A DNA stretch of 64,000 bases from Cristatella mucedo (lineage: Eukaryota > Bryozoa > Phylactolaemata > Cristatellidae). The notes beneath the pieces are model-generated. The model was not told where the DNA came from and searched no databases. It saw nothing but the letters and a program-made list of their open reading frames with translations. The stretch covers positions 6,501,001 through 6,565,000 of the forward strand of contig WPIO01000002.1 of assembly GCA_009760855.2 (NCBI GenBank), in the 5' to 3' direction. Of the stretch, positions 23,966-49,302 are shown one piece after another (the stretch's first letter is position 1; each line of letters begins with the position of its first letter). The position numbers were made by a program, and so were the translations under genes.

Positions 23966-25060
23966 TATGCTCCCAATTCCTTGGTCGTCTTACTGCCATT
24001 GCTCATACGTTGTCGACACAACCAGCGGAAAGGCGGGGGAGTAGCAGCTAGAGAGGCCACTACTCAGACCGCCACTAGGACACTGAGACACAAGGACACT
24101 GAGACGCGAGGCACCTTGCTCTTTCAACTTTGGCTTCCAATTTTCAACTTTGGCTTCCAATTTTCAACTTTGGCTGGGCTCGACAAGCAGCGTGCTGCGG
24201 CAACCCCAAGAGCAGAGTCGGCATCAAACTGGGCGGCGACCGCGAGGAGCGGTCGCACACTGAGGCAGTCGCATAACCTTGACCGGCGTACCGAGTAAAA
24301 CGCTGCTGAGCTCGACGCACGCCGAGTCCGAGGCGGCAGTGCAGTACTCGGTGCAGGGGCGGCTGTGCAGTGAGCTCGGGCGCCGTCACGGGCAGCCGAG
24401 AAGGTCGGTCGAAAAAGTGGGGAGGGGGACTCGAGGCTTCTATAAATAAAGCCGTCTCATATGGGAGGCTAGGGACGAACCAGAAGTCGCCAGCTGAAGC
24501 CGACCTGCTGCTTTCCCCTTGCAACAGACAGCCGCCGGTGCCGCCAGCTCGCGATTGCCTCTTGGCCCTAGGGCGAGCGCCGACGGCTCCGCCACCTCAG
24601 GCCGTAGCATCTCGCTGCGACCGGCACTGGCTGAAGGGGCGAAGCGAACACTGCTGGAGCTGCTGGCTCGCTCGACCCAAAGACCTTCGATGGCGACGGC
24701 GCTTTCGCGCTCTATCGCTTCTTGCTCGCGCGAGACTGCCTCTCGTGAGTGAGCTGGTCCAGCGAGCGCCGGATCGCGACCTGGCCGGCGTACGCAGCCG
24801 GCCGGGCTCGATTCCTCGGATTGACCGGCCAAACGCCTTCGAGGCAAAAGCGTCAGCACGTGACTCCACCGCCCAGAGCTGCTCGTCCCGCTAGGCGATG
24901 GCTCACGATGCCCCAGCTTCGGTCGCTTCCGATGTGCTCGTACCGGTACGGCGGCTCGAAGTTGGCGATGCTTTGGCTCTACCGGCGCTGCATGTGGGTC
25001 GCTGTCGCCAGGATGTCGCTTTAAAGATGGCGTGGCTTTTTTGTTTGCTCCGAACTACTT
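23966..25060. other. GC-rich island, unassigned
   Basis: A 20-bp unit (TTTCAACTTTGGCTTCCAAT) is repeated about 2.7 times at 24122-24175. Long overlapping frames on both strands (24370-24894 plus, 24440-24859 minus) show no domain. The composition resembles the 5' regions of the genes here, so a first exon or promoter is possible but unsupported. Confidence 0.35.
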
Positions 25061-25062
25061 AC

Positions 25063-25245
25063 AAGTAAGCTATCTGTGCCTACCAGAGCCTTCTTCACGC
25101 CGCCGGCACCTGACCGATTGAGTAACCCCTTGTAATTCTCGAAAAGGTCACAGCCATGAGCAGAGTGAGAATCCCCATTAAATATCACCCTCCTGTCAGG
25201 CGATTTATGTAAAAGACCTGGCACATAGTCCTTGGAGGCCATCAA
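25063..25245 (-). CDS. Candidate internal exon, unknown protein
   Basis: A minus-strand frame of mixed composition reads DYVPGLLHKSPDRRVIFNGD and HGCDLFENYKGLLNRSGAGG. It ends at a consensus donor (CTT|GTAAGT at 25063). It is about 0.7 kb downstream of the GRTP1-like stop and is not part of that protein. The upstream limit is uncertain because no strong acceptor is visible. I do not recognise the family. Confidence 0.35.
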
Positions 25246-25812
25246 TACTCTTCACAGCTCCTTGGGCATATCGATAAACCGTGAGCTATCGCTCTTTAAA
25301 AATGACTGCTCACCATTTTTTCACTCGACTCCGGGTTAATATTGAAAGGATGTCATCTTTCCAAACTTGTGCACCTTTTGAATAAGGCATGCTATTTGCA
25401 GTCCCTGCCACTGAAGTTAGCAGGGCTTATAATTCACAGCTACGACCCTTCAAGTTTGGCTGCTAGCCACAAGGAAGAAAGGCACACACAAAGATAACAG
25501 GAATGTCTTATATTAAGCTTATAGCCTTGGCTGGACAGAGCAATAGACTCACATAAAAGAATAAACTTCTCAGATTGCACTTTTCAACTAAGCATTGCAG
25601 ATCGCACAAAATGTCTGATACAAAAAGGCAACTTCGTTTGGAGGCGACATGCTGCTGCAGTGGCTGCAACTAAAGAGACCACCAAGCTCGCTCCCTGCTG
25701 GTCATAGGATGGATGGTCTCCGATGTCTGGAATACGAATATAAGAAAGAAAATACAGTTGTCACGGCGACCCTCGATCGGACCACCAAGCTTGGGCACTA
25801 AAGCATACTCGC
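25246..25812. other. Intergenic, nothing recognised
   Basis: No coding pattern or repeat family member could be supported. The 3' UTR of the GRTP1-like gene probably extends into the right-hand part. I could not place its polyadenylation signal. Confidence 0.35.
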
Positions 25813-25943
25813 CGGCGTGGCCTGCTCACACCAAAGCAGGCCACGCCGCACCTAAGTACACCAGCCAGCGTGACTAGTAGTCGCTGGCTGAGGAGTCATT
25901 GTGGGAGGGGTCGTTTCGGCGTTCGATCGACCGACGATCGAAC
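25813..25943 (-). promoter_or_regulatory. Three perfect stem-loops in the GRTP1-like 3' UTR
   Basis: Arms 25813-25826/25835-25848 (14 bp, 8-nt loop), 25862-25870/25882-25890 (9 bp, 11-nt loop) and 25921-25929/25935-25943 (9 bp, 5-nt loop) are each perfectly complementary. They start 27 nt after the stop codon at 25970 in the sense of transcription. That they form in RNA is inference. Confidence 0.55.
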
Positions 25944-25969
25944 CGCCACTCCAGTGCTGCATCCCTCAC

Positions 25970-39849
<13,880 letters not shown>

Positions 39850-41592
39850 GTTAGTAGTACTGGGGCGGGGTCCGATGTACCGCTGTAAAGTCAAACGCCG
39901 CTGAGCATGCGCCGTGCTTAGAATAGATATATGTCTATTATATGCATCTTCATATACATATTTAATAATAACTATCTACGGTAAGCATGCGGCTAGTCCC
40001 TTGAAAAGCTATTGATAGATCGACCTACCGTAAGCGAAGACAGTTTTGTTCTCTTCCTGTTCCGGTTAGTACGTTGTAGCAGTCAGCCTACGCCAGGTTT
40101 AGTAGATGTGTGCCCGCTGGGGTGAAATTCCAGATGCACCCAACGCAGAACGGCTCGTCCTGCCAGCTAAAGATAAGCTGTACAAGGAACTGCTGGGCGG
40201 CGAGAATGAATTGCCACCGATTCATCAGCCGTCAGCCCGGCACTTCCCGCCCGGAATTTCGTAAGGCTTGTTTGGCACGTGCTTGTTTTGAGTCGCTACG
40301 CTTCGCTCAGAATCGGAATCGTGTGTCGCGTTCGAAATTCTCTCGGCTAATTCGTGCTGCAAGCGGGCTGATAGTCTCTAATTCACTTCTACCGCTTTAC
40401 AAATGGGGCTTTAGAATATGCTGACCATGTGCTCTGAAACTAGTTGGCTCGGCTGTCGCGGTCGCGGCTATTAAGACGGCCGCTCGTCGGGGCTCAGCAC
40501 GTGACCGGTCAAACGTGGCGCGCGCTGGCGGCAGCAGCTGGAACTCCGTTCATGCTTTTCCGCGTGTTCGCTCGCCGACTTCAGACCGAGCTTCTGCTAG
40601 TGATGCCGTTAGACGCGCCCTAGTGGAGAACTGTACGTGAGAGCCGCGACGGCACGCTAGGTAAGGCTTTTGCTTGTCACGACCTCGGTCCAGAGGTCGT
40701 GGGCTCGAATCCTGCGGTGGGCGATTCCTTATCGCCGCTGCAAGCGGTGGTGATAGCCGTCAGAGGCTCTTCTGTTGCTGTACAAAAAGAGGCTGCTAAT
40801 AATAATAATAATATTGCACTTGCTAAAGCCAGCTATCTCGAGCCGCCGCTTAGCTCCGCTCCTCTAGTACCCGACCGAAGAGCCGTAGCCTAGGGTCTAC
40901 CCGTAGGTCTATCCGTAGTGTCTGCATGAAGTTTGTGTCAGTGAGGAAATGAAGGACGGGCGGGTTCGCCGCAGCTCTGCTGTAATGGGAGCGACTGGAG
41001 AGGGCCCGAGGTGGCCAGAGATGACGGATGAGCTGCACGGCCTCTGCTGAAGCCTCAGCAGAGATGGACCTTCCCGCAAAGACACGCGGCCTAAGCTCTT
41101 ACCTCGGAGGACCGGTTAGCCGAGCTGACTTGGCCGGCCAGTGCTGCTGCTCTCGCCGGCCGGCCAGCGAGCAAGAGAAGGCTCCCACCCACCCTCCCCG
41201 GCCAGGCCACAGCTGGCAGCCAGAGAGCTGGAGCCGACCACTGCCGCCACCGCTCCATCCGACGGCTACTGCTAGCGCGGCGTCGAGCTCTTAGCCGCGC
41301 TCTGACGTCTTGCCCGGCGTTCCTGCCGTGCCGGACTGCCGAGTAGGAGCTGTGTGGAGGGAGGCTGAGGTGCTCTGTCAGACCCATAGAGGGCCCTGGA
41401 ACCCTGCCCCCACGTCCTGCGCAGTCCTTCTGGCACCACTGCTCGGTTGGTAGACCTTCGGGCGGGCCGCGCTTGAGCGAGTGATTGTTCGAGGGTGAGG
41501 GCTATCAGTTGTCTCCCCTTGCCGCCTCGAAGGGCCGAGCCCGGGCTGCAGTCAGCTCACATGCAGCGCTTGCCTGCCTCGTTCGTTTTCAG
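39850..41592. other. Head-to-head intergenic region between GRTP1-like and SUPT7L
   Basis: This must hold the 5' end of the plus-strand SUPT7L gene and both promoters. The first SUPT7L exon(s) could not be fixed. ATG at 40988 (MGATGEGPR, donor AG|GTGGCC) and ATG at 41065 (MDLPAKTRG) are possible starts; the first fits the phase of exon 41593. The region also holds a SINE at 40655-40812. No TATA box was recognised. Confidence 0.5.
40655..40812 (+). mobile_element. tRNA-derived SINE, family B
   Basis: An A-box-like GCTAGGTAAGGCTTTTG and a B box, GGTCGTGGGCTCGAATCC, are followed by the body GGCGATTCCTTATCGCCGC, TGCAAGCGGTGGTGATAGCC and GAGGCTCTTCTGTTGCTGTA, ending in (AAT)n. The body is shared with copies at 22.6, 49.5 and 63.1 kb and differs from family A after the tRNA-like head. 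Confidence 0.75.
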
Positions 41593-44500
41593 TGACTCGG
41601 CTGGCTGGATAGCGGCCTATCGCTGCGATGCGCTGACGGCGCACACGATCCGACTGCAGCAGCACGCTCGCGCCGTGCAGCTGCTGATCGACGGCCACCG
41701 GCTGAAGCAGGAGCAGCCAGCAGCCGCCGGCCACACCCCGACTGCCAAGGTGAGTGGCTTGCTTGCAAGGACAGCCTTGCCTCTGCCAGGCGACCAATCC
41801 AGCCGCCAGTCTAGCTGCAGCACGTCGTGGCGTGCGAAGCTTCGTGTGGATCTGTCAATGGCCGCCTCTGCAGCCTCGAGACGCCACTGCCCACCTCCAG
41901 CTGGGCTGCGTGGCTCTCGGCTGCTGCCGACACTGGTTGCAGTCTATGTGCACATCTCGCCAGCTGCACGAAAAACGTCACCGCTGCCATGGTCGTGCCG
42001 GAAGTAGCTGCCAGCGCAATCCATCTTTCCATTAGTGACACGTCGGCTCTGCTGAAGCTGCAATGTGTCTAACTGGCACACTTGAGCACGTTCTGGCGTT
42101 CTGCCGCGAAGCCAGCCGGCTGGCTGGCTTAGCCGATCACCCTGGTTCTCCCTATCGAGCTGCACCCAGCCAGCCTTTGACCTTGCCTTGCCTGCTGACC
42201 TAGTAGCTAGATGAAAGCTTCGCCCTGAATTGAAAGCTTCTCGGACTTGGTTTGTATCGTAGCTAGCGACGGGGCGAACTGGATGCCCGAAGGGCGCCCA
42301 CCTAGTCTGTGCAGATCTGCAGCTGGTGTATCGACGGCCATTCCTTGCATTGCATTACCGAAGCTCTCTTTGGGTCCTCACTTGCTCCCTCCTCCTGCTC
42401 TCCGACAGTGATGTGAGGGCCAGCCCGGGAAAAGTGAGCCCTGCCGAACTGGCGCGCGCTCGGGTCAATCTTACCGGTTGTGCTCGCTCGGTGCTCACGG
42501 CCTCGAGCCACTGCTCCTGCTGGTCGTTTGCAGGATCAGCCAGTCGCCGGCGGAGGCTCGTCGGCAACGCCTTCCGGCTCGCAGCCCGTGCCACCTTGCG
42601 TCGACTGCCCATCGGTGGGCTACGGCAGCAGCAAGCTTCCATTCGTGCTCGAGTTTGACGATGAGCCGAGCGCGTTCGACCGTGGTCAGGGCGTGGCACC
42701 ACCGCCACTCGATCAGGCCGCCACCAAGAGGCTGCTCAAGCGGGCCGTCTCATTTGTCGTGACTCATGCCGGCTTCGAGAGTGAGCCATCGCTGCCGCCA
42801 CCAAGCGCCGCTTTTACTCTGGCCTCCTTGCTCTCGGCTTGTGCTGTGTACGTGCCTGCCTGCCTCTGCCTCTGCCTGCGGTTGCTGGTGACCTAGTGCC
42901 TCGCTCGGCCGTCCTAAAGCGCTGCTAATAGTGTCCAGCATCCACTTCAGGTGCGTCGCAGGGCTCGCTCGAGGTCGTAGTCGACGTGGCGCACGAGTTC
43001 TACCAGCGGCTGACGCAGCTGCTGCGCGTGGCCGTCGACTCCGAGGCGCTTCGAGGCCGCACGGGCTTCCAGGTGAGAGGTGGTGCTGCATGTGGTGCTT
43101 GGTGGAAGTGCCCGGCCGATGCGCTGCCTGCATGCCGGGATAGAATGCTAGGGCCAACTCAGCTTCCCTATGTGTCTTAGTTCAGCTGAGCCGTCAGCTG
43201 AAGTGGCCTAGTATCCAGCATCCCAATAGGATATCTTGGCTTACGTGAAGGTATATATTTATATAAATATTTGTATGTATATATATATTTGTATATATAT
43301 ATGTGTGTGTATTTGTATATATATATTTGTATATATATATATATTATATAGAGAGAGAGTGAGAATGGACGTTCGTCATATCTTCTTCATAAGTTGAAGC
43401 AGCAACCTCCAAAAACAGGGGGGCGGAGGTCACCTATCGTGGCAGACTGTTATCGTCTCCGTTTGCTTAGCCTTTCTGTGCGACCTGCTAGATCGAGATT
43501 GCTATTTTGTGGCTATACTGAATTGTCATCCATGTTTGTGGAGCACCATAATAACCCGGCAGTCTGTCACACCTCCCTAAAGATATGATGACTGCACCTC
43601 CCTAAAGATATGATGACCGTGTCGGGTGTACTCATTTCGCGACACTAGTTGTGGGTTGGAGTCCCTGTAGCGATCATGTCCTTTAGTGTCCACACCCAAT
43701 AAAATTTATTTGTATAGCAAACTTAATCTCAAAGAGAACTTAATCTCTATTCAGGAGCTTAACATATGCCTGACCTCAGCCATCAAATTCGTGCACCTTG
43801 ACTTAATTGGGGGATGGGCACCTTAACCACTGGGCCAAACCATTGCACCATGCGCCTTGATGGCTGCCAAGGCTCTCCTGCCACTATATTAGTGAGGCTG
43901 TTGACTCAGCCAATCTTTATCTGTGGTTCAGTTTTTTATATTCTGAATTTTATTTGGCAGAACCTTGCCTTCGAAGACCAGATGCATGAGTCAAACCAAC
44001 TCGTTGGTTTAGCTAGCAAAAATATTGGATCAGGAAGGCTTTAGTTGGTTGCAATGGTATCTGAGCAACTCGTTTGTTTGCATACAAGCATTATCATGCA
44101 TCCACTCACCCAAGCAGGGCTAGATCCATCGGTGGGCAGTGGTATCTGAACCAGGGGTGCTGGCTAGCAAGATGGCAGCGCAGATCATGCCTGCAATCGA
44201 CTGGCAATCAATAATGTATGTTCTTTGCTGCATCAACATCAGGGTATCTGCTGCCGAGCAGAGCTTGCACAATCGCTTGCAGCGCTGCTCCTCCCTGCAT
44301 CCGAGGGGAAATGCGAAGCTGCTCAGGGGCAAGCAGTCACATGACTTCCGCCGACCATAAGCCTGTGGCGTGTACTAACTGGTCACTCGTGAGAGCGACG
44401 TGCAGAAAACTGTTAACCACACACGGGCGGCGTGCATCAGATTAGGAACCGTGGGACAATTCGAGCGAGAGGCCCTCTTGCCTGCAAACAACTGCTCAAC

Positions 44501-47500
44501 CGAGCTATCTGCCACTGCCCGCCCCCTACCGAGCCTGCTGCCGTCAGCTGCACGATACGGTTTTCGCTTGGCAGAGCTGTTTGCAGAACTTGGTAACTTG
44601 GTGCATAAAAGGTGCACTTGCTTGAACCGCTTGGATCAAAACGGCCTGGTTTGGCATGAGAGTAATGGGTTTATCGCTTTCAGCTGCCAAGGTCGTGGGC
44701 TCGGTCAAGCCCTGGCTGCATATTTACAGCCCCTGGGGTTCTCCTAGAGTGAAGCACACCGATGACATATATCTAATTTGTTGTTACTCGTTGAATTTCG
44801 CAGCTGCTGCTTTCGTAAATGGCCTCCTCGTGCAGAGCGCACACAATACTGGTGTGCAGATATCCGGAGGCCTAGAACTGTTTGCACCTAGCCTGCCGCG
44901 GCCACCTCTGTGGTGCACTTGGCTCGGTCGAAGGCAACTGCCTCCGCTGTGTCGATCGGCGGTCCTCGCCAACCAGCTGCCGCCTGCTGCAGCAGCACAG
45001 CTCCGGCGCGTGACCGTAGCCTCTCGCTGTGCCGTCTTAGGACCCCGTGCAGCAGGCGCTGCACGAAATGGGCATCGGTGGCGTGACCGAGCTGCGTCGG
45101 TTCTACTGGTCGCGGGTGGTGCATCGGCACGCCCACTGGTTGGACAGGTGCCAGCGCCTGGTGCAGCAGTATGAGCAGCTGCAGCGAACCGGCTCCGATG
45201 AGGGCGCGGCCGGGGCGCTGCTGCAGCTCGACGAGACAGCTGGCACAGCAGATGCTGTCATACATAGGTAGCCGGGGTCAGGGGTGGCCGGAGCCTGGCG
45301 GAGAGGGTGGGGGGGTAACCAGCGCTGCCGAGCGAAGCTCTGCCTGATCGCCGGCAAGTCTCTGTCTGCTCTCGAGGTGCTGCGCTTGCACTTCTTGCGC
45401 AGCTTATAGTGCCTGCTCGCATGCCATTGGCCAGTGTGGTGCGAGATGGCCATCTGGCCTGCAGTGGGCAGCGGTGCCTTCGAGTCTGTTATGCTGTGGC
45501 GTTTGCACATCGTTGAACTCTCGCCGCGTGTGCAACGCGTCTGCCTCCCGAGTTCAGAGGGTTGAAAAAGAGGGCGCCTAGTGTTGCCACGTGCTGGTGG
45601 GCGCGCCCACAGGTCGGCCGCCTATCCAGAAGCTAACGGAGGCGAGTTGGAGAGCGACGACGACAATGACGATGCTGAGAAGCTGCTGCAGCTAGCCGGT
45701 ATGGGGCACGCGCCTGCAGCCATTGCTGGCGGTGGCGCTGCAGCCGTTTGCGTTAGCGGCCAGAGGTGTAAGCTGCAATAGTGGCCGGACCTGACGGCAG
45801 GTGCCACGGCTGGCGCTGATAGCTGCAGTCAGCAGTTCTTGGTTTGCTGACGGCAGGCATGAGTGGGTACGACATCAAGCTGGAGCAACGACCGGGAAGT
45901 GGTGTCAGCAGCCGTCGAGAGACTAGGTGAGCGCCTTCGCGCATGAGTTATCCGTAAAGTTTGAATCAGGAATTCGAGTGATGCAGCTCCTTGTGACACT
46001 GGTCACTTCCTTTGTGACTAACGACATTTGAGGTAGCTATGACGCTAGGAGTGTAGTCACTGCCGTGATCCTTCTCGATCAGGATCGAGGCTGCATTCGA
46101 CATCGCAGCATCCTACTTTAACAACTGAACAATCAGCGGTCCGGCTGAAGATGCTGGGCAAGGTCCGAGTTGCACTTGTCTGAGCATGTCCTGGCCGTGT
46201 CGTGTCCATGGTCAAGTCTCATCCAGCAGACCAGTCACCTGCAGTGGAGCTCTGTGGGTAGGGAGGGGGCAGCTCTTGTTCACCTCTTTTCTGTTCTCTC
46301 TCCACTTATTCGGGATCCCTCGGACAAGTAATTTATGCTGGCATCATCTCTCACTAACAGGTGTATGCTGATGACACCCAACTGTACTTGCCATTCAAGC
46401 CATCAGAATCAGCTGCAGCAATTAATAAGCTGGATGCCTGCCTTGCAGACATTTCGCCCAAATGTCGGCCAATTTCGACAAGCTAAACGGCTATAAGAAA
46501 AATCATAAACGAATGGCTGGAATAAGTGACTTCAGTCGTCTAATTGGTGGTGCCACAATGTGACTCATCATCCAATGCTCTTAATTTAGGTGTCCTATTT
46601 GACAAATATCTTATCTCAGAAAGTTCTGTTCTGAAAACCACCACCTGGGCTAGTAGTCTGCTTGATCCGTGTCCAGTGTTCATGCTACTAATAGCTGCAG
46701 CTTAAGTTTAAAGATCTTGCTTTATTGCTCTGTCTAGACTGGACCGCTATAATTCAGTATTTGCTGGACTATCTCGAATAGCCATTAGGCCTCCATCGTT
46801 GGTGATACCTATAGCTGCAAGATTGGTCAGCAAATTCAATAAATTTGTGTATGCGTCCTCTTGGCTGCAGGAGAAGCAAAGGCTCCCAGTTGATCAGCAG
46901 ATATCGAGCAAAGTTTTTACTCTGACCTATGCAACCCGCCATGCATGAGGTCCTTCCTGCCTTGATGAAGCGTTGCGCCCGAGTCAGCCCCCCCCCCCAG
47001 GTACTCTTTGAATAGTGAACTATCTGCATTCCTTCCTTTAAAGACCGTTGGGGGTATACGCTTTTGCTCTGCATGATCTAGACGGTGGAACTCACTTCCA
47101 CTATCCTAATGTAGCAGCGCGTCTACTACTGCAAGCTCTGCAGCATCTGGAACATCCATTCCAGCAGACCGGCGCTACTTTAATTCTCTTTGCTCCCTAG
47201 GCTGTCCATCTTCTTACTTCGGCTATCTTCACTTTCTCTCGGTTGCCTGAAGTGTTAAAAGAGCAGACCGAGCAGCAGGGACAGTATTGGGTACAGCCAT
47301 CACCTGCCAATAACCGAAGTACATTGATATAAATAACTACCAAAAAAAGGCACCTCGATTGAGTACAGCCATGCAGCCGTTCGTGTGCTAGATATACCGG
47401 TGTAGCTAAACTGAGGTATTGACTTTAAGTGGTCAAAGCGACATTGCTCATAACATTTGTTTTAGTCCTTACCCCGATGGCCTGCAGGAAATGCTGGAGA

Positions 47501-47968
47501 ATGATCGCCTGCCTCGGGTGCTGATCCAGTGACCATGACTATCCGGAGAAGTGCTCAATCATTCGAGCTAAACTGACTGGCCACTTTATAAGCTCTTGCA
47601 AGCATGCACTATAGGTCTGGTCACATAGCACATTCTCACACATTCCTAGCAGAGAAAATCACTTGTATCGAAACTTGCTAGTAACACCTGTCTAAAGCAA
47701 TTTGCCTTATCAGTGGATAGGTCAGCACAGCTTTGCTATGTGGTTTCTCTGCACCGAACTTGCAGTTTTTTTTAACTGCCCTTGTACACTCGATCTCGCA
47801 TTTTTCAGTGACAATGAGGGGCACTTCGATGGACCCCTGGACAGCGACTGTGTGTCTGTATCTTCGGGTCCGGCAAGTACATCATCCAACGTGGAGTTAC
47901 TGTCACCACCACATATCAGTACCAGACACCAGCATGTGCCGATCAAGAGGTCAGAAGCCTTAGGATGA
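41593..47968 (+). CDS. SUPT7L: SAGA complex subunit SUPT7L / STAF65-gamma (5' end not fixed)
   Basis: Exons 41593-41749, 42534-42780, 42951-43072, 45041-45267, 45613-45698, 45857-45926 and 47809-47968 join in phase (about 356 codons; the human protein has 414). Exon A carries LTAHTIRLQQHARAVQLLID, matching the conserved N-terminal helix. The histone-fold region spans exons B-C: ATKRLLKRAVSFVVTHAGFE joined to VVVDVAHEFYQRLTQLLRVA, like HAGF...LTDVAHEY...LLR.AVD in vertebrates. Exon D has QQALHEMGIGGVTELRRFYW. The later exons are acidic and serine-rich (ELESDDDNDDAEKLL, GYDIKLEQRPG, DNEGHFDGPLDSD). The protein is a scaffold subunit of the SAGA histone acetyltransferase co-activator, paired through its histone fold. 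If exon E is not spliced at 45698 it ends at a TAG at 45779. An AATAAA lies at 48266. The histone-fold exons are firm; exons E-G are moderate. Confidence 0.88.
43252..43362. repeat. TA/TGTA-rich microsatellite in a SUPT7L intron
   Basis: Alternating TA, TTTGTA and TGTG units over about 110 bp, ending in a short (GA)n. It lies in the intron between exons 42951-43072 and 45041-45267. Confidence 0.9.
43688..43852 (-). mobile_element. SINE family A, reverse copy, followed by a SINE-B 3' scrap
   Basis: AAATTTATTTGTATAGC, then AACTTAATCTCTATTCAGGA and CACCTTAACCACTGGGCCAA, matches the reverse complement of family A. The following bases to about 43915 (AGGCTCTCCTGCCACTATAT, GAGGCTGTTGACTCAGCC) resemble the 3' end of family B on the plus strand. 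It is in a SUPT7L intron. Confidence 0.65.
46160..47180 (+). mobile_element. CR1/L2-type LINE fragment with intact RT active-site motif
   Basis: Plus-strand frames give SVHGQVSSSRPVTCS (the segment before GVPQGS), then VYADDTQLYLPFKPSESAAA, which includes the catalytic YADD. Further pieces are NALNLGVLFDKYL, LDRYNSVFAGLSR and a decayed C-terminus. Frames are broken. It lies in the last intron of SUPT7L in the same orientation. A C run sits at about 46988-47000. Confidence 0.85.
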
Positions 47969-48265
47969 CATTTAGACTGTATTTTCGTTAGCTGAGCTGG
48001 GTAATTCGAAAGTACAGAACTCCTTTTGTAGGAGGAAAACGTAAGGTGCAGCAGGCAATGACGGCTGCACAGGCTAGACAGGTGTGACTGCTGCATGCAG
48101 ACGGCTACAGGTCAGCAAATGAAAATGACCTACACTGGCTGTGGTGCACCACTATCTTAAGACCGAGGGAGTAACAACAACGGCAGCACCAGAAACATAT
48201 CATAGCTCAATCGTGTAAAATCGGCTCATGTGATCACCTCAAGACCGTATCGCATTGTTTTTTAC

Positions 48266-48271
48266 AATAAA
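48266..48271 (+). terminator. Probable SUPT7L polyadenylation signal (AATAAA)
   Basis: A canonical AATAAA about 300 bp after the proposed SUPT7L stop at 47968, in the 517-bp gap before the convergent RNF181 stop codon. Use of the site is inferred. Confidence 0.45.
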
Positions 48272-48485
48272 GCTTTTGCCTTCATTCAAATGCCACCCAT
48301 CAAGGTGTTGTTCGATGCCACTCAAAAGTATGCCAAAAAATGCTCAGCAGACTTTAGTGGAAACTTTATGGATTTTGTTTCATGTTTCCTTGATGCACGA
48401 TGGCGATTGCTATCTAGTTGATCTCGGGTTTCTTCTGGTCGCCATAAGAGGAAGATGTCACCGTGCCGGTATTGCTCGAAGCTGC

Positions 48486-49302
48486 CTAGGTGTACATGGA
48501 ATCGTGAAGGCTTTGTTGCTCGAACTGTCTCTGCCGTTCGCGGGCCTTGAATCGGCGTGCCTCCTCGTAGTCAGGGTTATCTGTGGGTAGCTCGTGGCGG
48601 CAAAGTGGACAAGTGTTGGTCTTTTGCAACCATGGTAGCAAACACTGTGCGTGAAATATGTGATTACAAGGCAGCTGCTTGCCATCCTCGTCGGTGCAGA
48701 AAGCAGCCAAACACACGGGACACTTTAGTTCCTTGTCAGCTTGTGCTGCTGTTACCTGAGGGTGGAAAAAACAGCAGTTTGTGAGTAAACCTGGGGAGCC
48801 AACTGGAGCTCACTGACAAGCATAACTAGCAAGGAAACACAGAAGCACAAATCCTGTGCACGATGGTTGAAAGTGGGAATGCCGCTTAGCAGTGGCACCT
48901 CTATGAGACAATAGTCAAGAGGTACAGAAGCACGGTCAGAGCTGCAGCATGCTCAGATCGGCCCCTCTAAATGTCTAGTGAGTGTCGCTCAACCGCCTCC
49001 TGCCTAACACAGCAGAAGGAGAGCAACACGACGACAGAATGGTCAGGTGCGGCAGGCTATGTTCGCTCAGTCGGCGTGCTTAACACACTGGCGGAACAAG
49101 AGCAGTGCATCACCTTAACCGTAGGCAGCTCCTCAGTGACTTTCTTGGACGCCGGCGGTGCCGGGTGATGCCGGAGGAACTCGTGTTGAAATTCATCGCT
49201 CAATCCAAAATCGCGAAGCAAACGTGCCAAGTGCAGAAGGTGGTTTGGCGCTTCATTATCACCCAGAGGTTCACAATCATGCTCATCAAAGTAGCTAGAC
49301 AT
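48486..49302 (-). CDS. RNF181: E3 ubiquitin-protein ligase RNF181
   Basis: Two exons, 49302-49114 and 48755-48486, give 152 aa; the human protein has 153. The start reads [12 protein letters not shown], nearly the human N-terminus. Exon 1 ends in-frame at VK|GTGATG. Exon 2 begins after CCACCCTCAG. The RING-H2 zinc ligands are all present: C75, C78, C93, H95, H98, C101, C112, C115 (CPVC...CNHIFHAQC...CPLC). W105 marks the E2-binding face. The C-terminus [20 protein letters not shown]...LHDSMYT matches the family's ending. RING-H2 ligases pass ubiquitin directly from an E2 to substrate. The gene is convergent with SUPT7L. Its polyadenylation signal could not be fixed. Confidence 0.97.

Noticed and set aside
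24370-24894. 174-codon plus-strand frame and overlapping minus frames
   Set aside because: All frames are comparably open in this GC-rich island and none resembles a known family.
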